Of a DNA stretch of 64,000 nucleotides, positions 44,233 through 52,715 are shown piece after piece. The notes below the pieces were generated by a model. It saw only the letters and a program-made list of their open reading frames with translations. It had not been told where the DNA came from and did no database searches. Source of the stretch: Rhodospirillaceae bacterium. GTDB lineage: Bacteria > Pseudomonadota > Alphaproteobacteria > DSM-16000 > Inquilinaceae. Each line of letters opens with the position of its first letter. The stretch's first letter is position 1. The position numbers and the translations under genes are program-made. The stretch is from positions 2,399,501 through 2,463,500 of the forward strand of contig JACKIH010000003.1 in assembly GCA_020638575.1 (NCBI GenBank), written 5' to 3'.

Positions 44233-44254
44233 GGGCCGGCACTCAATAAGAATC

Positions 44255-45460
44255 CTACCGCGGCGCCGGCTGCTCGCCTGTCCGCTCCGGCACCGCACCG
44301 GGCGGCTGGGCCGTCGCCCCATCCGACAGCGGCCAGATGCGGCTGCGGTGGAAGAAGATGCGCCGGGCGGCGGCGCGCACCAGCGGCGTGTCCAGCGAAC
44401 GTGCCAGCGTGCGCACCACCAGCGGCCGTTCGATCAGCCGGCGCAGCCACAACCGGCCCCCGGCCAGCCGGGGATAGGTGCGGGCAAGCTGGGCGGCCGG
44501 GCTCGGCCCGCCTTCGATCAGGTGATCGGCCGCCGCCAGGGCCGCCTGGCGGCCGGATGCCAATGCCAGGCGGATGCCGCCGCCGGTGAGCGGGCTCACC
44601 AGCCCGGCGGCATCGCCCGCCAACACCACGCGCGGCGTGCCGATGGGGCCGACGCGGCCACCGGCGGGAATCCGCCCCGCCCGCCGTTCGATGGCGCGCT
44701 CGGGCGCGAGCTCCTCGGGGTCGAGGCCGAGGCGGCCGGCGAGGTGGCCGAGGAAGCCGGCCAGATGGGGCCGTGCCGGCTGGGCTGCGGCGACGCCCAC
44801 CTGGGTCACGCCGACGCCGGGCACCACCCAGCCGATGTAGCCGCGGGCGTGCTCCGCACTCAGCAGGCAATGGAGGAAACGCCGGTCGATGGCATCGCCG
44901 CCGTCCCCGGCGGCCGCAACGGGGTATTCCAGCTCCAGGCCGGTCAGCCAATGGCGGTTGCGGCCGAGGCCGGCGAGCCGGGCGACGGTGGACCGCGCCC
45001 CGTCGGCTCCGACCACGAGGCGGGCCGACAGCCCCACCCGTTCGCCCTGGCTGACCATCTCCAGGTCGACACCGGCGCCGGTTTCCGTCAGCCCCACCAG
45101 GCGGCTCGACTGCCACAGCTCCGCGCCGGCGCGCCTCGCCTCGCCGGCCAGCCAGCGCACCAGGCCGGCGGTATCGGTGGCGGCGAAATAGTAGCCGGGC
45201 GCCCACAGCTCCAGCGGCTCCGGCCCGTCGCCGTAGAGGCGCACGCCGCGCACCCGGCGCATCAGCCGCGCCGGCAGGTCGAGATCCTCGATGACCTCGC
45301 GCACCAGGATGCCGGTGGTGCGTACCTTGGCCCCCGGTTCCGGCTTGGCGTCGATCACAACCACGCTGAGGCCCAGCATGGCGGCGGAGCGGGCGCAGGC
45401 GAGGCCGGCGAAGCCGCCGCCGACCACCGCCAGATCCACCGGCGGGCGCGATCCGGTCAT
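44255..45460 (-). CDS. FAD-dependent oxidoreductase (geranylgeranyl reductase-like)
   Basis: A 401-residue flavoprotein. The N-terminal Rossmann motif is VVGGGFAGLACARSAAMLGL, followed by an Asp/Ala at the ribose contact. The mid-domain has VVGADGARSTVARLAGLGRN (the DG fingerprint) and GTPRVVLAGDAAGLVSPLTG, the second FAD motif of the geranylgeranyl reductase and aromatic hydroxylase group. The C-terminal helices match isoprenoid-reductase-like members. Substrate unknown. It starts 11 nt after the serine protease gene's stop, same strand. Confidence 0.85.
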   Translation of the reverse strand: MTGSRPPVDLAVVGGGFAGLACARSAAMLGLSVVVIDAKPEPGAKVRTTGILVREVIEDLDLPARLMRRVRGVRLYGDGPEPLELWAPGYYFAATDTAGLVRWLAGEARRAGAELWQSSRLVGLTETGAGVDLEMVSQGERVGLSARLVVGADGARSTVARLAGLGRNRHWLTGLELEYPVAAAGDGGDAIDRRFLHCLLSAEHARGYIGWVVPGVGVTQVGVAAAQPARPHLAGFLGHLAGRLGLDPEELAPERAIERRAGRIPAGGRVGPIGTPRVVLAGDAAGLVSPLTGGGIRLALASGRQAALAAADHLIEGGPSPAAQLARTYPRLAGGRLWLRRLIERPLVVRTLARSLDTPLVRAAARRIFFHRSRIWPLSDGATAQPPGAVPERTGEQPAPR

Positions 45461-45471
45461 GGTCGGCGCCC

Positions 45472-46410
45472 TTACGGCCGGTCGGTGGCGGAGGTGTTGG
45501 CCGGTGCCAGGCCGATCATCTGGCCGATGCGGTCGGACCGCACCACCACCTCACCGCCGCCGTCGCAGCGCGGTCCGTCGCAGTGGTAGTAGACGGGCTT
45601 GGTGCAGCGCCGCCCGGCCGCCTGGATTTCCTCGAAGTCCGACTGGCCGCTCACCAGGATGCCGGCGACCCGGCCGGCGGCACTGAACACCGGCGAGCCG
45701 GAATTGCCGCCGAAGGCATCGAGGTTGGTGAGGTAGGCGTCGGGGCGCACCGCCAGCACCTGGGCGTTGTCGGTCAGCACCTGGGGCAAGCCGCTGGGAT
45801 GGCCGATCATGGAAATCGGCGCCCCGGTGTCGAGCGGCCCGCTCTCGATCTCGATGGGCGGCCGGTCGGTCACCGGCCGGTCGAGCCGCACCACGGTAAA
45901 GTCCAGCCGGTCCTCGCCGGCATGGGCGATCCCGGCACAGCGGTAGACCTGGTCGGCCGACACCACGTTTTCCGGATTGCGGTCGGTCACTTCGAAGCCG
46001 AGCACATAGTTGTAGGCTTGGCACTGCACCATGTCGGGCACGCAATGGCCGGCCGTCAGCATCAGGTCTGGGCCGATCAGCACGCCCGAACAATCGGCCG
46101 CCGCCTGGATCTCGGAAAAGGCCACACCGGTGCACAGGCCCAGGTCCTCGCCGTGGGTGAGGCCCCACACCTTGTAGCTGTCGCCCACCTGCTGCAGGTC
46201 GGTCGTCGGCACCAGGGCGACCACGGAGCGGGCCAGCACCTGGGCGTCTTCCGGCGCGTCGCCGATCAGCGTACGGTCGTCGGTGTTGTAGATCGCCTGG
46301 GGCACCATCGCCTGGCCCTGGCGCGGATCGCCATCGTCCCCGGCCGCGGCGGTGACCGCGCCGGCCAAAGCGGCGGCTCCCCCGGCCGCCAGCAAGCAGA
46401 TCTTCAGCAT
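45472..46410 (-). CDS. Secreted trypsin-like serine protease
   Basis: A 312-residue S1-family protease with a signal peptide (MLKICLLAAGGAAALAGAVTAAAG). The triad is visible: His in LMLTAGHCV, Asp in EDRLDFTVVRL and Ser in FGGNSGSPVFSAAG. At least six other Cys residues suggest disulfides. No PDZ domain is present, so it is not DegP-like; glutamyl-endopeptidase-like secreted enzymes are nearer. It precedes the FAD oxidoreductase gene by 11 nt. The 291 bp to the divergent small lipoprotein gene (46411-46701) show no gene. Confidence 0.88.
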   Translation of the reverse strand: MLKICLLAAGGAAALAGAVTAAAGDDGDPRQGQAMVPQAIYNTDDRTLIGDAPEDAQVLARSVVALVPTTDLQQVGDSYKVWGLTHGEDLGLCTGVAFSEIQAAADCSGVLIGPDLMLTAGHCVPDMVQCQAYNYVLGFEVTDRNPENVVSADQVYRCAGIAHAGEDRLDFTVVRLDRPVTDRPPIEIESGPLDTGAPISMIGHPSGLPQVLTDNAQVLAVRPDAYLTNLDAFGGNSGSPVFSAAGRVAGILVSGQSDFEEIQAAGRRCTKPVYYHCDGPRCDGGGEVVVRSDRIGQMIGLAPANTSATDRP

Positions 46411-46701
46411 CCCGTCTCTCCCCCTTCGACACCGCCCAGCCGCGGCCCCGCCTCATTTCACATCCCAGCAAGGGATTGCGACCTCCACAAGGCTGGATCC
46501 GGGCGTTTACGGGCCTTGGCAGGCTGGTGAAGACCTCAGGCGGCTCGCGACATGCGGCGGTTTTCGCATCCCGCGAGGCGCGCCGAGGGCGATGGTGCGC
46601 GCTGCTGTCGCACGGGGGACGTGCAGAAATTCCGGTTGTTTGGGTGCCGGCGGCGGCTCCCCATATGAGGGAGAGACGGCCATTTTGGGGGCCCGAACAG
46701 A

Positions 46702-46974
46702 ATGAAGACGACGATGAAGGCGCTGTTGGCCGGGGCTGCGGTGCTGGCGATGACGGCCTGCACCCAGCTCGCCGTGGAGTACGAGACGGTGGGCGACGGG
46801 GTGCGGGCGCTCAGCCATCCCGGCGAGGCCGAACCGTTTCGCTACGAGATGCAGGTGAACAACTCGGTGCGCTGGTACGAGGCGACACCGGTGGGCGACC
46901 ACTTCGTGCTGACCACGCGGGGCCGCGTCCACTACGCCCAGGACGAAATGCGCCCGGATTGGGACATGCCGTAG
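46702..46974 (+). CDS. Small lipoprotein
   Basis: A 90-residue predicted lipoprotein with lipobox VLAMTAC (Cys at 20). The remainder is a compact beta-rich stretch (FRYEMQVNNSVRWYEATPVG, DHFVLTTRGRVHYAQD). No family known to me. It lies 12-50 bp before a partial palindromic repeat (around 46985-47018) and converges on mutL. Confidence 0.65.
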   Translation: MKTTMKALLAGAAVLAMTACTQLAVEYETVGDGVRALSHPGEAEPFRYEMQVNNSVRWYEATPVGDHFVLTTRGRVHYAQDEMRPDWDMP

Positions 46975-46984
46975 GTCCGGCGGC

Positions 46985-47018
46985 CCCGGCCATGGGCCGG
47001 TGCAGCTTGAAGCAGGGC
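46985..47018. repeat. Partial palindromic repeat, copy D
   Basis: Contains GGCCGGTGCAGCTTGAA, matching the right arm of copy A (GGCTGGTGCAGCTTGAA) with one change, beside the mutL stop. Only a fragment is present. Confidence 0.4.
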
Positions 47019-47023
47019 CGGCG

Positions 47024-48859
47024 CTAACTGCGGCCGAACAGCCGTTCGATGTCGGTGAGGCCGAGTGCGATCCAGGTGGGCCGGCCGTGGTTGCACACGT
47101 CGGCACTGGGCGTCTGTTCGATCTGGCGCAGGAGTGCGTTCATCTCCGCCATGCTGAGCAGGCGGCCCGCCCGCACGCTGCCATGGCAGGCGAGCGTGGC
47201 GCACACCTTGGCCAGGCGGTCGCGCAGCCGCTCGCCGGCCCCCAGCTCCACCAGGTCGTCCGCCAGGTCGCGCACCAGCCCGGCGATATCGGTGTCGCCC
47301 AAGAGCGCCGGCACCGCCCGCACCGCCACCGCACCGGGGCCGAACGCCTCCACCTCCAGCCCCAGTTCGGCGAACTCCGGGGCGCGCTCGGCCAGCGCTT
47401 CCACCGCCGCATCGGCCAGCTCCACGATGGCCGGGATCAGCAGCATCTGGCGCTTCACCGCCCCGTCCACCAGGGCCGCCTTCATGCGCTCGTAGACGAT
47501 GCGCTCATGGGCGGCGTGCTGGTCCACCAGCACCAGCCCCTGGGCCGTCTGGGCGACGATATAGGTGCCGTGGAGCTGGGCGCGCGCAGCACCAAGGGGA
47601 TAGTCCTTGAGCGCCGCGGGTGCGCCGTCCGTCCCGTCCTCGGGGGGACCATGCACACGCGCCTGGGGCGGGCCGGTGTCGAGCCGGGCCGTATCGCCGG
47701 CAACGCCGTGGGGTGCCTGGAAGGCGGCCATCGCGTCGGCGAGGCCGGGTGACGGCGTGCTTGGCCGCCAGCCGCCCCAGGCCGGCCGCAGTGCCGGGCT
47801 TTCGGCGCGCAGGCTGCCGAGAGCGGCCAGGCCGAGGCTGGTGGAGGTGCGGTGACCGGCCGCCGCCAGGGCATGGCGCAACGCTCCCACCACCAGGCCG
47901 CGCACCAGCCCGGAGTCGCGGAAGCGCACCTCCGCCTTGGCCGGGTGCACGTTCACGTCCACCTCGGCCGACGGCAGCGCGATGAAGAGTGCGGCCACCG
48001 GATGGCGGCCCTGGGCCAGCACATCGGCGTAGCCGGCCCGAAGTGCGCCCAGCAGCAACTTGTCGCGCACCGGCCGGCCGTTGACGAACAGGTATTGCTG
48101 GCGGCCGGTGGGCTTGGAAAAGGTGGGCAGGCCGATGCAGCCGGCAAGCCGCACCGGGCCGCGTTCGGCCGCCACCGGCACCATGTTGTCGGCGAAGTCG
48201 CGGCCGATCACCGCGGCCAGGCGGGCAGCCCGCGCCGCCTCGGCGGTGTCCAGCGGGCCGGCGGCCGGCACCTTCAGCACGCTGCGCCCGTCGGCGGTGA
48301 GCGAGAACGCGATCTCAGGGTGGGCCATGGCCAGGCGGGCGACGGCATCGGCCACCGCATCGGCTTCGGCCCGCGTGGACTTCAGGAATTTCAGGCGCGC
48401 CGGGGTGGCGCGGAACAGGTCGTCCACCTCGACCCGCGTGCCGGCCAGCGGCGGAGCGGGGCGCGGTGGGGACACGGTGCCGGCATCGACGGTGAGCGAC
48501 CAGGCATCGGCGGTGGCGCGCGCCCGGCTGGTCAAGGTAAGGCGCGAAACGGCCCCGATGGAAGGCAGCGCCTCGCCGCGAAAGCCCAGCGTGGTCACCG
48601 CCATAAGGTCGTCATCGGGCAGCTTGGAGGTGGCATGGCGCTCCACCGCCAGCACCAGGTCGTCGGCCGTCATGCCGCAGCCGGAGTCGGTGACGGAGAT
48701 GGCCGCGCGCCCGCCGTCGCGGATCGCCACGTCGATACGGTCCGCCCCGGCATCGATGGCGTTCTCCACCAGCTCCTTCACGGCGGCCGCCGGGCGCTCG
48801 ATCACCTCGCCCGCGGCGATGCGATTGACCACGGTGGGCGGCAGGCAGCGGATCGACAT
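47024..48859 (-). CDS. mutL: DNA mismatch repair protein MutL
   Basis: A 611-residue mismatch repair ATPase. The GHKL N-domain has ELVENAIDAGADRIDVAIR, DSGCGMTADDLVLAVERHAT-like motif II and TLGFRGEALPSIGAVSRL. The C-terminal domain has the endonuclease motif LVDQHAAHERIVYERM (DQHA-x2-E-x4-E), so this is the nicking type used where MutH is absent. Start ATG 48859, immediately beside a large inverted repeat. Confidence 0.96.
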   Translation of the reverse strand: MSIRCLPPTVVNRIAAGEVIERPAAAVKELVENAIDAGADRIDVAIRDGGRAAISVTDSGCGMTADDLVLAVERHATSKLPDDDLMAVTTLGFRGEALPSIGAVSRLTLTSRARATADAWSLTVDAGTVSPPRPAPPLAGTRVEVDDLFRATPARLKFLKSTRAEADAVADAVARLAMAHPEIAFSLTADGRSVLKVPAAGPLDTAEAARAARLAAVIGRDFADNMVPVAAERGPVRLAGCIGLPTFSKPTGRQQYLFVNGRPVRDKLLLGALRAGYADVLAQGRHPVAALFIALPSAEVDVNVHPAKAEVRFRDSGLVRGLVVGALRHALAAAGHRTSTSLGLAALGSLRAESPALRPAWGGWRPSTPSPGLADAMAAFQAPHGVAGDTARLDTGPPQARVHGPPEDGTDGAPAALKDYPLGAARAQLHGTYIVAQTAQGLVLVDQHAAHERIVYERMKAALVDGAVKRQMLLIPAIVELADAAVEALAERAPEFAELGLEVEAFGPGAVAVRAVPALLGDTDIAGLVRDLADDLVELGAGERLRDRLAKVCATLACHGSVRAGRLLSMAEMNALLRQIEQTPSADVCNHGRPTWIALGLTDIERLFGRS

Positions 48860-48860
48860 C

Positions 48861-48934
48861 TAGTGTCCCGATTCCGAAGTTCGCCAGATCTCAAACCCAG
48901 GTCCCAAGCGAACTTCGAAATCAAAGGGACACTA
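48861..48934. repeat. Near-perfect 74-bp inverted repeat at the mutL start
   Basis: Arms 48861-48884 and 48908-48934 pair over TAGTGTCCC and then GATTCCGAAGTTCGC against its partner with one mismatch and a 3-nt bulge; the loop is 23 nt. It starts 1 bp before the mutL ATG. Such size and symmetry fit a MITE or REP-like element better than a terminator, since both flanking genes are transcribed away from it. Confidence 0.8.
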
Positions 48935-48967
48935 GTAATTATTTGATTCTAGTGTGGTTTTTGGATC

Positions 48968-49010
48968 AGACGTTCGTTTCCAGTCTGGCGTCCTGATCGA
49001 ACGAACGTCT
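48968..49010. repeat. Second inverted repeat with 11-bp perfect arms
   Basis: AGACGTTCGTT (48968-48978) and AACGAACGTCT (49000-49010) with a 21-bp loop. Together with the larger repeat it fills the left half of the 371-bp divergent spacer 48860-49230; the right half shows only a promoter region for the small membrane protein gene, not further resolved. Confidence 0.6.
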
Positions 49011-49230
49011 CATCCACCACGCTAGGGCTCCGGTCACGCCAACAGCCAGATATGGTAGCAGCGGCGGAGCCCCAGCCCAAGCCCGCGCACCGTCGCCGCC
49101 CGTGCCGCGGCGCGCAGACACCTTGCGGACGCCGCATTTTCCTTGAAACCGCCACGGTTTTGCGCCACCCGACCAATCGGGCCGCGCCCCACGCGCGGGG
49201 GGGCGTCGGAGTTTTGGAGGGAGACCGTTC

Positions 49231-49536
49231 ATGCGTGGCATCGTGATCGTCATGATGGAGATCATCTGCTGGATCCTGTTCTTTCTGAACATCGCCAGCT
49301 TCGTGTATCTCAGTCCGGATTTCGTGCCGGTCTATGCCCAGCTCATCGGCGTCGACGCACCCGACCCCATCATCTGCATGGTCATCGGCGGCGTGTTCGG
49401 CCTGCTCAGCTCGGTCATCCTGTTCGGCCTGATCTTCGCCGTGCTCGACATCCGCGCCCAGACCAAGAAGGCGGCCCTGCTCCTCGACGACCTCAAGGAG
49501 CGGCGGACGGCGGCCACCCAGCGCGTGCGCGACTGA
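49231..49536 (+). CDS. Small membrane protein
   Basis: A 101-residue protein with two strong hydrophobic helices (about 3-28 and 48-72: IVIVMMEIICWILFFLNIAS and MVIGGVFGLLSSVILFGLIF) and a basic, coiled C-terminal tail. A good site (ggaggga) precedes ATG 49231. Family not recognised. It precedes the Cys-rich exported gene by 19 bp. Confidence 0.7.
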   Translation: MRGIVIVMMEIICWILFFLNIASFVYLSPDFVPVYAQLIGVDAPDPIICMVIGGVFGLLSSVILFGLIFAVLDIRAQTKKAALLLDDLKERRTAATQRVRD

Positions 49537-49555
49537 GCGCGGCGGCAGACGCAAG

Positions 49556-50026
49556 ATGGGCACGCCAATGGTGGGACGGTGCGAATTCGTGGCAGCTATG
49601 CTGCTGGCCGGGGCAGCGGCGGGCAGCCCCGCCGCTGCCCAGGCGCCCGCGAACGGATGCTGGGTGAACGACACCCCCACCTTCGTCATGCGGTTATGCG
49701 TCAGCGGCGGGACCGGCAAGGACATGGAGCTGCGCTGGGACGAGCCGGCATCGGACGGCCTGCCGGCCAGCTACGGCTACTGCACGGGCAGCGTGGAGAT
49801 GGCGGACGGTCCGCCGCCAACCTTCACCATGACGGTGCCGCGGCGCGACGGCGGCTGCTTCCAGGACGGCGAGACGGTGCGGCTGTCCCGCCGCACCTAT
49901 GACTGCCAGTGGCAGGGCGCCGACCGGTTCACCTGCTACGAGACGATCTTCTACGACGACGGCAGCGTGTTCGGCGAATCGCCCGACGTGCTGTTCGAGC
50001 GGTCGACGGAGGCCGCGGCGGAATAG
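49556..50026 (+). CDS. Exported Cys-rich protein of unknown function
   Basis: A 156-residue protein with a signal peptide (residues about 1-29, ending AAAQA). The mature part has six Cys (NGCWVND, RLCVSGG, GYCTGS, GGCFQD, YDCQWQ, FTCYET), evenly spaced and probably forming three disulfides in a beta-sandwich. No family recognised. Start ATG 49556, with no strong site; ATG 49568 is an alternative. It converges on the PBP-activator gene with a hairpin between. Confidence 0.65.
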   Translation: MGTPMVGRCEFVAAMLLAGAAAGSPAAAQAPANGCWVNDTPTFVMRLCVSGGTGKDMELRWDEPASDGLPASYGYCTGSVEMADGPPPTFTMTVPRRDGGCFQDGETVRLSRRTYDCQWQGADRFTCYETIFYDDGSVFGESPDVLFERSTEAAAE

Positions 50027-50064
50027 ACCGGCTGCGCTCGGCTTCGCTGTACAACCGGAAGACT

Positions 50065-50086
50065 GGGCGGAGCCGTAGCTCCGCCC
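50065..50086. terminator. Bidirectional hairpin between convergent genes
   Basis: Perfect 9-bp stem GGGCGGAGC/GCTCCGCCC with loop CGTA, 38 bp after the Cys-rich gene stop and 19 bp before the PBP-activator stop. No T-run. Confidence 0.6.
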
Positions 50087-50105
50087 GATCGTCCCGGCCT
50101 CAGCC

Positions 50106-51392
50106 TCAGAAGCCGATGCCGACGAAGGTCTGCGGCGCAGCTTCCACCACGCGCACGCCGGTCTCCGTCACTTCCAGCACCGCCAGCCCACGCTCAACCA
50201 CATTGTCGGTGCCGAAGCGGAAGATGCCGTCGATGCCGGCGAAGCCGTCGGGGTCGGCCAGGGAGGCCATGGAGTAGTTGGCCCGCTCGGGGATCTGCGA
50301 CAGCACCGCCGCCATGGCCACGGCGTCATAGGGCAGGGTGGCCAGGCGCGGCGGCGCTTCGCCGAAATTGGCCTCGTAGCGGCGCTCGAAATCGGCCCGC
50401 AGGTCGGGTTGGGGCGAAGCGAACCAGGCGCCGCGCATGGCCCGCTCCACGCCCACATTGCCGCCGTCCCACAGGCCGGTGCCGATGATGTGGGCGTCGC
50501 GCAGTCCGTAGTAGGGCAGCAACGGTGCCACGGTGCGCAGGCGCAAGCCGGTGTCGGGCAGCATGACGGCCTGGATGCCGCCGGCCGCGGCCAGGCGCTC
50601 CACTTCGTCGGAGAACTCCGTGCCGTTTGGGTTGTACATCACCTGGTCGACCAGGCTGCCGCCGCGCTCGCGCACCGCGTCGCGGGTCGCTTCGGCCACC
50701 GCGTTGCCGTAGGGCGTGTCGGGCGCCAGCACGGCAAAGCGGTTGATGCCCTGGCGGGCGGTATACTCCACCACCCGGTCCACCTGGGCGGCGGGCACGA
50801 AACCCATCACCAGGGCGTTGTCGCCGGCCACCGTCTCATCGGTGGTGAAGGCCACCACGTTGACGTTGTGCGACCGCGCCACCTCCGCCACGGCACGCAC
50901 GTTCTGGCTGAACAGCGGGCCGAGGATGAGCTGCGCGCCATCGTCGATCACCGACTGGGCGGCCCGGCGGGCGCCGTCCACGGTGCCGCCGGTGTCGCGC
51001 GGCAGCAGTTGGAAGTTGGGCGTGCCGATATCCAGCACCGCCATTTCCGCGGCCTGGCGCATCTGCTGGCCGAGCTGGCCGGCCTCGCCCGACAGCGGCA
51101 GCAGGAGGCCGACGCGGATGGCATCGGGGTTCACCGGGCGGCCCAGCCGGTCGGTGATCGACAGCGCCGAGCCGGTGGCGGCGATGGGGGCGACCGTGCG
51201 GATGGGGGCGACCGCCGGTTGCGGCGATGCCTGCCTCTCCTGTACCGTTTGCCCACACGCGGTGACGCCGAGCAGCAGCAGCACCGAGAAGACACCGCCG
51301 ATGCGGCCGAGCCCGGAACGCCGGCGCCGCGCCGTGTCCCCACCCCAGGGTGCCTTCGATGCCCGGTCACCCATCCACGCCAAACGCGCCAT
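50106..51392 (-). CDS. Penicillin-binding protein activator (LpoA-like periplasmic lipoprotein)
   Basis: A 429-residue predicted lipoprotein with lipobox LGVTAC (Cys about 37) and a type 1 periplasmic-binding (Leu/Ile/Val-binding-like) domain from about 80 to 425. RVGLLLPLSGEAGQLGQQMR and GAQLILGPLFSQNVRAVAEV match the penicillin-binding protein activator LpoA C-domain family; the long TPR N-domain of enterobacterial LpoA is missing. I start at ATG 51392 (agcagga before it). It is divergent from rsmI, as lpoA is in E. coli, and rsmI-yraN follow, so context supports the name. Confidence 0.85.
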   Translation of the reverse strand: MARLAWMGDRASKAPWGGDTARRRRSGLGRIGGVFSVLLLLGVTACGQTVQERQASPQPAVAPIRTVAPIAATGSALSITDRLGRPVNPDAIRVGLLLPLSGEAGQLGQQMRQAAEMAVLDIGTPNFQLLPRDTGGTVDGARRAAQSVIDDGAQLILGPLFSQNVRAVAEVARSHNVNVVAFTTDETVAGDNALVMGFVPAAQVDRVVEYTARQGINRFAVLAPDTPYGNAVAEATRDAVRERGGSLVDQVMYNPNGTEFSDEVERLAAAGGIQAVMLPDTGLRLRTVAPLLPYYGLRDAHIIGTGLWDGGNVGVERAMRGAWFASPQPDLRADFERRYEANFGEAPPRLATLPYDAVAMAAVLSQIPERANYSMASLADPDGFAGIDGIFRFGTDNVVERGLAVLEVTETGVRVVEAAPQTFVGIGF

Positions 51393-51444
51393 TCCTGCTC
51401 TCCCTCGATCGTAGCGCGGGCGTCCCCACCCGCGCGGGCCTGTG

Positions 51445-52323
51445 ATGTCAAGCCGCCGAAACACTACCGGCGCCCCCCAGGGCGAACAAGTCGCTCCGGG
51501 GCTGCACGTGGTGGGCGTGCCGATCGGCAATCTCGCCGACATCACCCTGCGCGCGCTGGCCACGCTGGGCGGTGTCGACGCCGTCGCCTGCGAGGACACC
51601 CGGGTCACCGCTAGGCTTCTCAGCCATTATGGCCTGACGAAGCCGCTGGTTCCCTACCACGACCACAATGCCGCCGAAGTGCGCCCGCGACTGCTGGCAC
51701 GGCTGGCCGAAGGGGCGGCGCTGGCGCTGGTGACCGACGCCGGGATGCCGGCGGTGTCCGATCCCGGCTACAAGCTGGTGCGCGCGGCCCGCGAAGCCGG
51801 CCATCCGGTGCATGTGGTGCCCGGCGCCAGTGCGGTAACGACGGCGGTGGTGGCGGCCGGCCTGCCCACCGACCGGTTCCTCTTCGCCGGCTTCCTGCCC
51901 AACAAGCCGCAGGCCCGCCGGGCCGCCTGGGCGGACCTGGCGGCCCTGCCGACGAGCCTGGTGGTGTTCGAAAGTGCCAAGCGGCTGGCCGCCAGCCTGG
52001 CCGATCTCGCCGCGGTCGATGCCGGCCGCGAGGTGGCGGTGACGCGCGAGCTGACCAAGCTGTTTGAGGAGGTGCGCCGCGGCACGGCAGCCGAGCTGGC
52101 CGATGCCTATGCCCGCGAAGGTCCGCCCAAGGGCGAGGTGACGCTGGTGGTGGGACCGCCGCCGGCGAAACCGGCCGAAGCGGTCGACCTGGATGCCGCG
52201 CTGAAGACCGCCCTGGCCGACGCCTCGGTGCGCGACGCCGCCGACCTGGTGGCCGCCGCCACCGGGCTGCCCCGCCGTACCGTCTACCAGCGCGCCCTTG
52301 CCCTGGCGGCGGCACGGCCGTGA
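51445..52323 (+). CDS. rsmI: 16S rRNA (cytidine1402-2'-O)-methyltransferase
   Basis: A 292-residue tetrapyrrole-methylase-fold enzyme that modifies C1402 of 16S rRNA. Signatures: GVPIGNLADITLRALATLGG, ACEDTRVTARLLSHYGLTK and ALVTDAGMPAVSDPGYKLV. I start at ATG 51445; a GTG at 51442 is adjacent. The C-terminus has the family's helical domain (RDAADLVAAATGLPRRTVYQ). The stop overlaps the yraN start by 4 nt. Confidence 0.96.
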   Translation: MSSRRNTTGAPQGEQVAPGLHVVGVPIGNLADITLRALATLGGVDAVACEDTRVTARLLSHYGLTKPLVPYHDHNAAEVRPRLLARLAEGAALALVTDAGMPAVSDPGYKLVRAAREAGHPVHVVPGASAVTTAVVAAGLPTDRFLFAGFLPNKPQARRAAWADLAALPTSLVVFESAKRLAASLADLAAVDAGREVAVTRELTKLFEEVRRGTAAELADAYAREGPPKGEVTLVVGPPPAKPAEAVDLDAALKTALADASVRDAADLVAAATGLPRRTVYQRALALAAARP

Positions 52324-52715
52324 GCGGGCGGGTCACCGAACGGCGGCGCGCGGCGGACCGGCGCGGGCGGACGGCGGAAGAGCGGGCGGCAGCGCTGCTG
52401 GAGGCCCAGGGCTACACCATCCTCGCCCGGCGCTACCGGGTGCGCGGCGGCGAAGTGGACCTGATCGCCGCCGATCCCGACGGCGTGGTGGCCTTCGTCG
52501 AGGTGAAGGCCCGCGCGGTCGGCGCCGATGCCCTGGCGGCGGTGGGCGCCCGCCAGCGCGCCCGCATCGTCACCGGAGCGCTGACCTATGTGGCGGAAAC
52601 GCCGGAGCGGGCGGCGAGCCCGCTGCGCTTCGACGTGGTCGCGGTGGACGGCACCGGCGCGCTGCACCACCTGGCGGATGCCTGGCGGCCGGAGGGCGAT
52701 CACGGCGCGTTCTGA
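52320..52715 (+). CDS. yraN: UPF0102 protein YraN
   Basis: A 131-residue protein of the YraN/UPF0102 family, an endonuclease-like (PD-(D/E)XK) fold of uncertain function. The core RYRVRGGEVDLIAADPDG, then VAFVEVKARAVG, gives the E-x-D and E-x-K pairs. GTG start 52320 overlaps the rsmI stop (GTGA). It overlaps the end of the convergent EamA gene by 16 bp. Confidence 0.93.
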   Translation: MSGRVTERRRAADRRGRTAEERAAALLEAQGYTILARRYRVRGGEVDLIAADPDGVVAFVEVKARAVGADALAAVGARQRARIVTGALTYVAETPERAASPLRFDVVAVDGTGALHHLADAWRPEGDHGAF

